Shown: positions 9,764-19,303 of the stretch, one piece after another
How positions within the stretch are numbered: position 1 is the first letter of the stretch
Layout of the letters: the number at the start of each line of letters is the position of its first letter
Source: PFL25 sp046260155
Lineage (GTDB): Bacteria; Chloroflexota; Anaerolineae; Anaerolineales; UBA4823
Reading direction: 5' to 3'
DNA: 64,000 nt
Assembly: GCA_046260155.1 (NCBI GenBank)
Contig: JBJYXV010000065.1
Span: 99,058 to 163,057 of the forward strand
Position numbers and translations under genes: made by a program
The notes under the pieces: model-generated
The model's database searches: none
The model's input: the letters and a program-made list of their open reading frames with translations, nothing else
What the model was told of the DNA's origin: nothing

Positions 9764-10781
9764 ATCGTTCAGCCTCCTTGCTGTAAATTTCCCTCAGCTC
9801 TCCTTCCGGTACAATACAACGATAAGCGCGGCCATCCGCTAATTCGCGAAATTCGATGCTTGCTGCTGCCGTGCATGCCGGTCGCACGTATCTGCAGCGA
9901 TCGGCAAAGCGGCAGCCTGAGGGAGGATCTTTGAGATTTGGTGGTACACCAGGTATCGCAGTCAGTTTAACGTCCCGCAGTCCTTCTTCAGGCACTATAA
10001 TCGAACCCATCAGACCTCTGGCATAGGGATGGAGAGGATCAAACACGGCATCTTTTGCTTTGGCTTTCTCCACGATTTGACCCGCATACATGACCATGAT
10101 GTCATCCGTCACATTGTAGAGCAGAGGTAGCTCATGCGTAATGAAGATCAGCGAGCTGATGAAACCCGTCTCCAGCAGCTGCTTGAGCATCTTGATCACC
10201 ATCTTCTGGGAAGTGACGTCCAGCGCCGAAGAAGGTTCATCCGCGATCAGCACTTTTGGAAATAGGATTACAGAGACAGCGATCACCGTGCGCTGTTTCA
10301 TACCGCCTGATAATTCAACCGGGTATTTTTGCAGCACCTCCACTGGAAGGCCCAGGGTCTCAAACAAACCACTCGCACGCTCATAAATCTCTTTCTTGTT
10401 GGCATGCATATCATGTGCCTGGACCACATCAGCAATGAAGTCGATGATCTTCCGGGTAGGATTGAGGGCGTTCATCGCGGCCTGGGGGATATACGAAATT
10501 TCCCTGCCTAAAATTGATTTGCGAACTTCATCTGGATCCATCCCGGAGATAGTGCGTCTATCGATAACGATCTCCCCGCTGGTGTAGTGCAGGGGAGCAA
10601 AATAATAACCCATCAGGCTTAAGGCAAGCGTCGACTTTCCACAACCGGATTCTCCAGCAATACCCAGCGATTTCCCTTCTGCAACCTTCAGGGAAACATG
10701 GTCTACTGCATATATATTTTCATCATACCGGGTGATATATTTCGTGGTTAAGTCGTTTACCTCTAAAATTAAATTTTCCAT
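9756..10781 (-). CDS. Oligosaccharide/oligopeptide ABC importer, ATPase subunit (DppD-like)
   Basis: 341 residues: an ABC ATPase domain with Walker A GESGCGKST (43-51), signature VELSGGMKQR and Walker B VLIADEPSSALD. It is followed by the C-terminal extension typical of DppD/OppD, with HPYARGL and a cysteine-rich stretch (GCRFADRCRYVRPAC and a later YRC). That cysteine pattern is conserved in this subfamily and may hold a metal centre. It pairs with the DppF-like subunit encoded just downstream (8-base overlap) and follows the permease gene by 9 bases. The strict gene order SBP-permease-permease-ATPase-ATPase supports one complete importer. Confidence 0.9.
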   Translation of the reverse strand: MENLILEVNDLTTKYITRYDENIYAVDHVSLKVAEGKSLGIAGESGCGKSTLALSLMGYYFAPLHYTSGEIVIDRRTISGMDPDEVRKSILGREISYIPQAAMNALNPTRKIIDFIADVVQAHDMHANKKEIYERASGLFETLGLPVEVLQKYPVELSGGMKQRTVIAVSVILFPKVLIADEPSSALDVTSQKMVIKMLKQLLETGFISSLIFITHELPLLYNVTDDIMVMYAGQIVEKAKAKDAVFDPLHPYARGLMGSIIVPEEGLRDVKLTAIPGVPPNLKDPPSGCRFADRCRYVRPACTAAASIEFRELADGRAYRCIVPEGELREIYSKEAERYA

Positions 10782-10790
10782 TAAACTAAC

Positions 10791-12044
10791 CTACTCTCTC
10801 AAGGCGGGATTGAACACCTGGTCAAGACCCGTATTCATCAGGTTCAACGAGAATGCAATCAGAGCAATGACCAGGATCACGGGGATGTAAGCCCACCATT
10901 TGCCAAGGATCTGCGCCTGGTAGATGAAGGCCCAGTTTAACATCAGCCCCAGGGTCGGTGTCGTGGTAGTCCTGGGTCCCAGCCCCAGGATCGATAATCC
11001 AGCTTCCGCCAGGATCCCAGCAGAAATTTGCAGGATGAATGCCATGACCACATAGGATGCAATGAAAGGAAGAATACTGAGCAGGATGATGCGGGTGGTT
11101 GAATGCCCGGAGAGCTTCGAAAGGTTGACATGGTCACGGTTGCGCAGGGAGATCACCTGCGACCGTACAGCCCTGGTGGTCCATACCCAGGAGGTGAATC
11201 CGATCACCACCGCAATGGTTACCGGACCGCGATGTTCCTGCCCGATGCTGAAGGAGATCAAGATTAACAGCACAATAGTAGGAATAACGGTGAAGAGATT
11301 GGTGACGAACATAATCCCGTCATCCACCAAGCCGCCGATGTACCCGGCCAGCAATCCCAGCATCAAACCGATCAGGGTAGCGATCGTACCGGCGACAAGA
11401 CCGATTAACAACGAAACCCCGGTGGCTTTTACCAGCTCGGTCAGCACATCCCGGCCAAAGTTATCGGTTCCAAGTGGCAATACGCGCACATTCGCAGCCT
11501 CGCTCAAATTCACGTAATCAGTCTGTTGGATGATACCTTTCTCCTCCAAATCACCTGTTTCTGGGTTTACTGCCGCAATAATCGCCCCTTCGGTTGACAG
11601 GAGACCATCCAGCGAGGCACTGAGCCGGATATAGTAATTCCTGTCTGCATTCGTCATTCCCGGGATCCTCTTCTGGGAATCATAATTGTTTACCCACTGC
11701 TCCAGGAGTTTTTCTGTATCGGTGATATCGATCTCTGATTCAAGAAACCCGGACCCCACCAGCCATCTCTTGATCGCCAGGCGGTCTTCGTCCTTCAGCT
11801 TGCTGGCAACCCGCCTGGCAGCGGCCTCATCCAGGTTGAGAGTATAGTGAGTGGGAGAACCGATGCTGTCATATACATTCACATAGATCCCCGGAGGGAA
11901 AAAGGTCCCCTGGCCGATGATCTCAAGTGGTGGGTACCTCACGATCAGCGGGTAGAAGATCACAAACAACATAATTGCCATAAAAATGATAAAGCCGACC
12001 ACAAACTTTCCTGAGCGAAAGACCTGTCGAAGCGTATGTTTCAT
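10791..12044 (-). CDS. ABC importer permease (DppC-like) with a large extracytoplasmic insertion
   Basis: About 417 residues, longer than the roughly 300 of ordinary DppC proteins. After the first membrane helix (about 14-36) there is a 150-residue hydrophilic segment before the BPD_transp_1 core. Such an insertion is common in sugar-linked members of this family. The core holds about five helices and an EAA-like loop around FILQISAGILAEAGLSILGLG. ATG at 12044 (MKHTLRQVF) is chosen with GAGGA about 11 bases upstream. A TTG at 12062 would overlap the previous gene but has a poorly spaced site. The product forms the membrane channel with the DppB-like subunit. Confidence 0.88.
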   Translation of the reverse strand: MKHTLRQVFRSGKFVVGFIIFMAIMLFVIFYPLIVRYPPLEIIGQGTFFPPGIYVNVYDSIGSPTHYTLNLDEAAARRVASKLKDEDRLAIKRWLVGSGFLESEIDITDTEKLLEQWVNNYDSQKRIPGMTNADRNYYIRLSASLDGLLSTEGAIIAAVNPETGDLEEKGIIQQTDYVNLSEAANVRVLPLGTDNFGRDVLTELVKATGVSLLIGLVAGTIATLIGLMLGLLAGYIGGLVDDGIMFVTNLFTVIPTIVLLILISFSIGQEHRGPVTIAVVIGFTSWVWTTRAVRSQVISLRNRDHVNLSKLSGHSTTRIILLSILPFIASYVVMAFILQISAGILAEAGLSILGLGPRTTTTPTLGLMLNWAFIYQAQILGKWWAYIPVILVIALIAFSLNLMNTGLDQVFNPALRE

Positions 12045-12058
12045 AACATTTACTATCC

Positions 12059-13066
12059 TCAATCCTCAGTCTGCGCTGCTTTAATGCGCGGATCAATAAA
12101 GCCATAGAGGATTTCGATCACAAATGTCGCGATCAATACCATCATCGTGATGATCAATGCGGTGGCTGAGATCAGCGGATAATCCCCTCCCAGTGCAGCA
12201 GAAAAGATGGTCGTACCGAGCCCCGGGTAGCTGAAGATGATCTCCGCTACCAGCGCGCCACCGACCAGAGTACCAATCGCCAGCGCCAGGCCAGTCACCT
12301 GCGGAAGCATGGCATTGCGAAATACATAGCGCAAGATCCTGCGATCCTTGATGCCCATGAAGCGGGCATATTTCACATAGTCTGCATTCAGCTCGTAAAT
12401 CGCCATGGAGCGCATGCCAATTGCCTGACCACCGATCAGCACCAGCACAATCGACCAGAACGGCAGCTGGTAGTGGATGATCACAGACCAGATAAATCTC
12501 CAGCTCAGGTTAGGGATCATATCAAAACCATATCCACCCGAAGTAGGAAACCATTCCAGTGTAACTGCAAAGATCACCAGAAGAATGACGGCCATACCAA
12601 AGGCTGGAAGCCCGCTGGCAAAAATGCTGGCCGGCATTAACACCTTATCAAAACCCGACTTGCGATAGGCCGCCAGGGCACCGAGAAAGTTCCCGATCAG
12701 CCAGCCAACGATGATTGCCGGCAATTGCAGCAAAACCGTCCACCAGATAGAGGATGCAATAACGTCCCCCACCTTTCTGGGGTATTGAGCGATCGAGTAG
12801 CCAAAATCACCATGCAGTACATTGGTTACATAAATCACGAATTGTTGCCATAATGGTTTATCCAGGCCGAACAATTCTGTGTAATGCTCGTAAGTCGCTT
12901 GGACTCCAGAGGCGTCATTCATACCTTGCGCTATCCTGGAGACAATACCCGCAATAGGGTCACCCGGCATCAGGCGCGGCAACATGAAATTCAGGATGAA
13001 GGCGAATAGTAATGTAATCAGAAACCAGAGTGATTTTGCACCAAAATAACGAATATATCCTTTCAA
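12059..13066 (-). CDS. ABC importer permease (DppB-like)
   Basis: 335 residues with six predicted membrane helices: an N-terminal helix about 10-30, a periplasmic loop with MPGDP and FGLDKPLWQQFVIY, and the DppB core with the coupling loop YVKYARFMGIKDRRILRYVF. It forms the channel with the DppC-like protein encoded next. The start is TTG at 13066, supported by AGAGG 7 bases upstream, and no ATG fits the family N-terminus better. A strong hairpin separates it from the upstream binding-protein gene, which would allow less permease than binding protein to be made. Confidence 0.9.
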   Translation of the reverse strand: MKGYIRYFGAKSLWFLITLLFAFILNFMLPRLMPGDPIAGIVSRIAQGMNDASGVQATYEHYTELFGLDKPLWQQFVIYVTNVLHGDFGYSIAQYPRKVGDVIASSIWWTVLLQLPAIIVGWLIGNFLGALAAYRKSGFDKVLMPASIFASGLPAFGMAVILLVIFAVTLEWFPTSGGYGFDMIPNLSWRFIWSVIIHYQLPFWSIVLVLIGGQAIGMRSMAIYELNADYVKYARFMGIKDRRILRYVFRNAMLPQVTGLALAIGTLVGGALVAEIIFSYPGLGTTIFSAALGGDYPLISATALIITMMVLIATFVIEILYGFIDPRIKAAQTED

Positions 13067-13248
13067 GTTGTTACCTCTCGTAAGTTTTGAACCGGTAATT
13101 TATTAAAGAATAATGACATGCTCCGATTTTTTCCGGTTTAAAAATTGAACTTACCAAGCATGTGGTTCTAATTTAAACCAGATTGATGACGGTAGATTCT
13201 TAATAATTAATTTTAATTTCATACAGGCTTTTATTGCAGGATTTTTAC

Positions 13249-13287
13249 AAACAGCCATGTCCCTTTGTTTTCGGGACATGGCTGTTT
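13249..13287 (-). terminator. Hairpin between binding-protein and permease genes
   Basis: A perfect 15-bp stem (13249-13263 with 13273-13287) closes a 9-base loop right after the stop of the binding-protein gene (13301). The 3' side on the minus strand lacks a long U-run, so it could be a partial terminator or a 3'-end mRNA stabiliser. This arrangement is common in ABC importer operons, where the binding protein is made in excess. Confidence 0.7.
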
Positions 13288-13300
13288 GGTGGATCTTGGT

Positions 13301-15229
<1,929 letters not shown>

Positions 15230-15260
15230 TTTCTTTCTCCTATAGATGGTTTAGTTACTA

Positions 15261-15275
15261 ATGGACAACAATAGG
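15261..15275. promoter_or_regulatory. 15-base motif shared with the LacI/GH130 control region (copy 1)
   Basis: ATGGACAACAATAGG lies 32-46 bases upstream of the binding-protein start. It matches the copy at 16484-16498 in 13 of 15 positions and in the same orientation. It may be a protein-binding site or a shared promoter element. I do not recognise the factor. Confidence 0.35.
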
Positions 15276-15349
15276 TTCTTACTGCGGGCGATCTTCCAAT
15301 AGCACCTCCTTATCATCTCGGAATAGCAGGTTAAATTGCGCTGTCAAGA

Positions 15350-16405
15350 TCAAGTTTTCCAGAGAGATTCCATCCTCCGGGCAGCACCGCATGAATCGCG
15401 GATGATTAGTTCTGTATCCATGATGATGCGCCGGGGAGGTTCAATGCCGTTCTCAATCAGGTCGATCAGCGTCTCGACTGCGTTGATCCCAAAATTGCCT
15501 ATTGGCTGGCGAATAGTCGTCAGCTGGGGGTCTGCATATGTAGCGATGGAAACATCATCAAACCCAATAAATGCTACGTCCTCCGGGATATTTAGCCCAG
15601 CTTCACGCGTGGCCCGCATTGCACCGATGGCAATCAAATCCGAAGCAGCAAAAACTGCGTCCGGTTTGGCAGGCAGCAGTTGCTTCATAGCATAATAGCC
15701 ACCCGCTTCAGTAAAATCTCCATGTACGATCAGGGACTGATCGAGATTTCGACCACGCTCGACTAAGGCTTTTTCATATCCTGCTATACGGTCGGCAGTC
15801 GCAGAACTCCCTGGCAGTCCGGTGATTGTCCCAATCCGCTTGTAGCCAAGGCGAATCAGATGGCTAACTGCGTTGAAAGCCCCGTTTACATTATCCACAT
15901 CGATGTAGGAGACATCACCTGAATGGAGTGGCCGACCTAATACAACGACCGGAAATTTCAAATTCATAAAGCGATCAATCAATTTTTCGCCGATCTGGCC
16001 GGATTGAATTAAAACCCCATCCAGCATCCCCTTGCGTGACACGCGTGGGAAGATTTTCTGCTCATCTTCCTTGGTACCAACCAGGAAAAGTGCCAGAGTA
16101 AAGTCATACTGGTTGCAGGCCTGGGCAACTCCCTGTGTAAGGCGGGGGAAATAAGGATCAGAGAAAAAAGAGGAGACACTGCGGGGCAGCACCAGGCCCA
16201 GCATCCAGGATTTCTTGGAAGCCAGACTGCGCGCGGCCAGGTTAGGTAAATAGCCAGTTTCTTCAATGACCGCCTGGACACGCTGGCGGACATCCTGGCT
16301 TACATTGGGATGCTGGTTGATAACACGAGAAACAGTAGAACGAGAGACTCCACTGATGCGAGCAATCTCTTCAAGGGTGAGATTTGATTCAGTCAATGAG
16401 CCCAT
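15350..16405 (-). CDS. LacI-family transcriptional regulator
   Basis: 351 residues: an N-terminal LacI helix-turn-helix (about 9-30, LEEIARISGVSRSTVSRVIN), a hinge with YLPNLAARSLAS, and a periplasmic-binding-protein-like sensor domain (about 65-345). Such regulators normally repress sugar genes until an inducer sugar binds. Two operator-like palindromes lie upstream, between this gene and the divergent GH130 gene, so it probably controls both and itself. It is 121 bases upstream of the binding-protein gene on the same strand. The ATG at 16405 has no clear ribosome-binding site. The inducer is unknown but is presumably a product of beta-glucan/mannan breakdown. Confidence 0.92.
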   Translation of the reverse strand: MGSLTESNLTLEEIARISGVSRSTVSRVINQHPNVSQDVRQRVQAVIEETGYLPNLAARSLASKKSWMLGLVLPRSVSSFFSDPYFPRLTQGVAQACNQYDFTLALFLVGTKEDEQKIFPRVSRKGMLDGVLIQSGQIGEKLIDRFMNLKFPVVVLGRPLHSGDVSYIDVDNVNGAFNAVSHLIRLGYKRIGTITGLPGSSATADRIAGYEKALVERGRNLDQSLIVHGDFTEAGGYYAMKQLLPAKPDAVFAASDLIAIGAMRATREAGLNIPEDVAFIGFDDVSIATYADPQLTTIRQPIGNFGINAVETLIDLIENGIEPPRRIIMDTELIIRDSCGAARRMESLWKT

Positions 16406-16420
16406 ATTCGATACTGGATG

Positions 16421-16436
16421 GTGAGAGCGTTCCCAA
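16421..16436. promoter_or_regulatory. Imperfect LacI-type operator
   Basis: GTGAGAGCGTTCCCAA matches the perfect palindrome at 16525-16540 in 13 of 16 positions. It sits 16-31 bases upstream of the lacI start, downstream of a minus-strand TATAAT at 16448-16453. That is a position suited to autorepression. Confidence 0.6.
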
Positions 16437-16483
16437 TCCCATTAGGCATTATAATAGATTAATCTTGCTATATACTCACTATA

Positions 16484-16498
16484 TTGGACAATAATAGG
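16484..16498. promoter_or_regulatory. 15-base motif shared with the binding-protein upstream region (copy 2)
   Basis: TTGGACAATAATAGG matches the copy at 15261-15275 in 13 of 15 bases. It lies between the two operator-like sites and is flanked by CTAT/ATAG, giving partial dyad symmetry. Its function is unknown. Confidence 0.35.
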
Positions 16499-16524
16499 CT
16501 GATTTCGCTGATATTCCATCAAAT

Positions 16525-16540
16525 TTGGGAGCGCTCCCAA
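16525..16540. promoter_or_regulatory. Perfect LacI-type operator
   Basis: TTGGGAGCGCTCCCAA is a perfect 16-bp palindrome with the central CG typical of LacI/GalR-family operators. It lies 81-96 bases before the GH130 start, just upstream of a plus-strand TATAAT (16555-16560), so bound repressor would cover the -35 region of the GH130 promoter. Confidence 0.75.
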
Positions 16541-16620
16541 TCTCGTGTTCATTATATAATATTTTTTTTCAGGAGTCAACCATTTTTAATCATTCTTGCA
16601 GGTAAAGGAGAAACCCGCTC

Positions 16621-17592
16621 ATGACTCATGCTCCACTACCGAATATCCCCTGGGAAGATCGTCCTGCAGATTGTACAGATATCGTCTGGCGCTACTCTGC
16701 CAACCCGATCATCCCACGAAACCTGATCCCATCTGCGAACAGCATCTTTAACAGTGCAGTAGTCCCCTTCCGGGGGAAATTTGCAGGTGTTTTCCGCTGT
16801 GATAATAAGAAACGGGAGATGAATTTGAACCGCGGCTTCAGCGAGGATGGTATCCACTGGGAGCTGGAAGATGATCCCATCGATTGGCAGAATGATGATC
16901 CGGAGATCAGTCGTTTCCAATACCGCTACGACCCGCGCGTAGTTTGGATCGAAGACCGCTATTATGTAACCTGGTGCAACGGGTATCATGGTCCCACGAT
17001 CGGTATTGGTTATACCTTTGACTTCGAGAAATTCATTTTTCTAGAGAACGCTTTACTGCCTTTCAACCGCAACGGGGTGCTTTTCCCGCGCAAAATAAAC
17101 AATCAATACTTCTTACTCAGCAGGCCAAGCGACAACGGGCACACTCCTTTTGGAGATATCTATCTCAGTCGCAGTCCCGATCTGATCCACTGGGGGAAAC
17201 ACCGCTTCGTGATGGGAGTCAAGGATGGCTGGCAGAGCACCAAGATCGGTGCTGGACCGGTCCCGATCGAAACTAGCGCGGGCTGGTTGATGATATATCA
17301 CGGTGTTTTGACATCCTGCAATGGATTTGTTTACAGCTTTGGCGCTGCCCTGCTGGACCTTGAAAAACCCTGGAAAGTGATCGCTCGCGGTGGACCCTAC
17401 CTGCTCTCACCCCAGGCGGATTACGAGAATGTCGGTGATGTGCCGCATGTAACTTTCCCCTGCGCAGCCCTGTTTGATCCTGAAACGGGTCGCATGGCGA
17501 TTTATTACGGTGGCGCAGATACCGTGACCGCCCTGGCATTTTCCAGAATCGACGATCTGATCAACTTTGTGAAGACAACTTCCGATTTATAA
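16621..17592 (+). CDS. Beta-mannoside phosphorylase, GH130 (UhgbMP-like)
   Basis: 323 residues, full length for GH130. It is expected to phosphorolyse beta-1,4-mannosides (mannosyl-N-acetylglucosamine, mannosyl-glucose or manno-oligosaccharides) to alpha-mannose 1-phosphate in the cytoplasm. Near-identical family wording is seen: IPWEDRPADCTDIVWRY, NSIFNSAVVPF, YDPRVVWIEDRYYVTWCNGY with predicted acid D104, NGVLFPRKI and LSRPSDNGHTPFGD. This resembles the subfamily-2 enzyme UhgbMP more than subfamily 1. AAAGGAG lies 10 bases before the ATG. It is divergent from the LacI gene and probably under its control. Whether the acceptor is glucose, GlcNAc or mannose is not visible; the glucan/mannan neighbours favour glucomannan-derived sugars. 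Confidence 0.9.
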   Translation: MTHAPLPNIPWEDRPADCTDIVWRYSANPIIPRNLIPSANSIFNSAVVPFRGKFAGVFRCDNKKREMNLNRGFSEDGIHWELEDDPIDWQNDDPEISRFQYRYDPRVVWIEDRYYVTWCNGYHGPTIGIGYTFDFEKFIFLENALLPFNRNGVLFPRKINNQYFLLSRPSDNGHTPFGDIYLSRSPDLIHWGKHRFVMGVKDGWQSTKIGAGPVPIETSAGWLMIYHGVLTSCNGFVYSFGAALLDLEKPWKVIARGGPYLLSPQADYENVGDVPHVTFPCAALFDPETGRMAIYYGGADTVTALAFSRIDDLINFVKTTSDL

Positions 17593-17769
17593 GATCCGGA
17601 GGGTGATCGATCCTTTGCCTGCATCCGCATTTCTGGAAAATGGAATTTATCAGGGATTGCTACAATTTTCTACTTCTTTAATCGAGTAAATCTTCTTTCG
17701 ATTTATGACCAAAGTTCAACTAGGTTTTCCACCAATGACGGGATGGCAAAAACGGAAAGAAGGTGCACG

Positions 17770-18240
17770 ATGACGCTAGATGACCAGAAATACATCCGCT
17801 TGGCGATCAAGCTCGCTCAGGCAGCACGCGACAACGGTAACCATCCATTCGGGGCATTGCTCGTGAGCCCTGATGGCAAGACCCTTTTAGAAGCCGGGAA
17901 CACCGTTGTTACCGAAAAAGACAGCACGGGACATGCCGAAACCAACCTAGTGCGGATGGCCTCAAGCAGGTATGATCGTGATTTCCTGTCGCAATGTACC
18001 TTGTATACCAGTACAGAGCCGTGTCCAATGTGCAGTGGTGCGATTTTCTGGGCTAATATCGGCAGGGTGGTTTACGGTCTCAGCGAAGAGAGCTTTTACG
18101 AGATCGTGGGCCAGGATTCCGAAGAAGTGCTCTACCTGCCATGCCGGGAACTCTTCGCCAGGGGACGGCGGCACACCGAAGTTGTCGGTCCCATCCTGGA
18201 ATCCGTGGCGCGCGAGGTACACCGGAATTTTTGGGATTGA
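17770..18240 (+). CDS. Nucleoside deaminase, guanine deaminase-like (CMP/dCMP deaminase fold)
   Basis: 156 residues with a cytidine-deaminase-fold zinc site: HAE (in TGHAETNLV) and PCPMC (in TEPCPMCSGAIFW). The NHPFGALLV segment near residue 28 and the C-terminal half resemble small guanine deaminases and related nucleoside deaminases rather than TadA. It would convert guanine to xanthine or deaminate a related nucleoside. ATG at 17770 has AGAAGG 6 bases upstream; an upstream in-frame ATG at 17743 lacks a site. The next genes encode a xanthine-dehydrogenase-like enzyme, so the three may form a guanine-to-urate route, although there is a 164-base gap. Confidence 0.85.
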   Translation: MTLDDQKYIRLAIKLAQAARDNGNHPFGALLVSPDGKTLLEAGNTVVTEKDSTGHAETNLVRMASSRYDRDFLSQCTLYTSTEPCPMCSGAIFWANIGRVVYGLSEESFYEIVGQDSEEVLYLPCRELFARGRRHTEVVGPILESVAREVHRNFWD

Positions 18241-18404
18241 AATGCCCTCCGGTGCGGTAAATTCACCGGCTTGGAGTCAGAATCTCGAGCAAGATCCGTT
18301 ACAATCATCCCAAGTGTAATTAGATCAAGATAAAAATACGCAAATTCACATACCCAGGTTTTGAGATATTATTTATAATATAAGTATGATTAAAGGCAGC
18401 TCGC

Positions 18405-19277
18405 ATGGTTGAAAAGTATGTCATTGCTCGAACTCTCGAACAGGTTTTCGACACGCTGGAACTGAAGGGGCAGTCAAAAGCGATCATTGCCGGGGGAACT
18501 GACCTGCTGCTCGATATCCAGCAAGGGAGGCACACGCAACCAGATATCCTGCTGGATGTCTCTGAGATTGACGAGATGCGGCAGATCAGGATGGAAAACA
18601 AAAAAATTTTCCTCGGCGGGGCGGTAACGCATAATGAAATTATGCACAGTGCCTTGTTAGCAGAGCATGCCCAATGTGTTGTCGAGGGCTGTAGCCTGAT
18701 TGGCGGGCCACAGGTGAGAAACGTGGCCACGATTGGTGGAAATGTCGCCCACGCCCTTCCAGCAGGAGATGGGACCATTGCGCTCCTGGCCATGGATGCT
18801 GAGGTCAACATTGCCTCATCGGCTGGAGAAACCCGTTGGGAACCATTAGTCGATATCTTTGCAGGACCTGGAAGAGTGACTTTCGACCGGGAACGAGAGC
18901 TGCTGGTCGGATTCCGTTTCCCGTGTAAGGCAGTCCGTGAAGGTTCTGCATTCCAGCGAGTCATGCGCCCCCAGGGAGTGGCGATTGCCATCCTGAACAT
19001 GGCTGCCTGGCTGCAGCTGGATGCGGACCACCAAATTATAGATATCCACATCTCCTGCGGACCGGCAGGACCACGTCCGTTCAGGGCACATCAAACCGAA
19101 GCTGCCTTCAAGGGCAGGGTGTTCGATGAAGCGATTTTCAACCAGGCCTGCACGATCTTGGACCAGGAAGTCAGCCTGCGAACCAGCCGTCACCGCGCAA
19201 CCCAGGAGTACCGCCATCAGCTCTTGCCCGTACTCTTGAGAGAAGTTCTCGAGAACGCGATGGCTAGGTGCAGTTAA
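18405..19277 (+). CDS. Xanthine dehydrogenase-like FAD-binding subunit
   Basis: 290 residues, the size of CoxM/XdhB-type FAD subunits. The flavin-binding motifs IIAGGTDLLLDIQQG (about 27-41) and VATIGGNVAHALPAGDG (about 108-124) are present, followed by the C-terminal CO-dehydrogenase flavoprotein domain. It passes electrons from the iron-sulfur clusters of the partner protein to its acceptor. AAAGG lies 8 bases before the ATG. A TATAAT at 18374-18379 is a possible -10 box. The partner gene starts 26 bases downstream, so the two are cotranscribed. Confidence 0.9.
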   Translation: MVEKYVIARTLEQVFDTLELKGQSKAIIAGGTDLLLDIQQGRHTQPDILLDVSEIDEMRQIRMENKKIFLGGAVTHNEIMHSALLAEHAQCVVEGCSLIGGPQVRNVATIGGNVAHALPAGDGTIALLAMDAEVNIASSAGETRWEPLVDIFAGPGRVTFDRERELLVGFRFPCKAVREGSAFQRVMRPQGVAIAILNMAAWLQLDADHQIIDIHISCGPAGPRPFRAHQTEAAFKGRVFDEAIFNQACTILDQEVSLRTSRHRATQEYRHQLLPVLLREVLENAMARCS

Positions 19278-19303
19278 CAGCCGAATTTATTGGAGAAAAT
19301 AGT

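Noticed and set aside
18249..18269. Short CCGGTG/CACCGG hairpin after the deaminase gene
   Set aside because: Only six base pairs and no U-run, so not called as a terminator.
18320..19051. 243-codon minus-strand open frame
   Set aside because: It lies opposite the FAD-binding subunit and reads as low-quality, Ser/Arg-rich protein.
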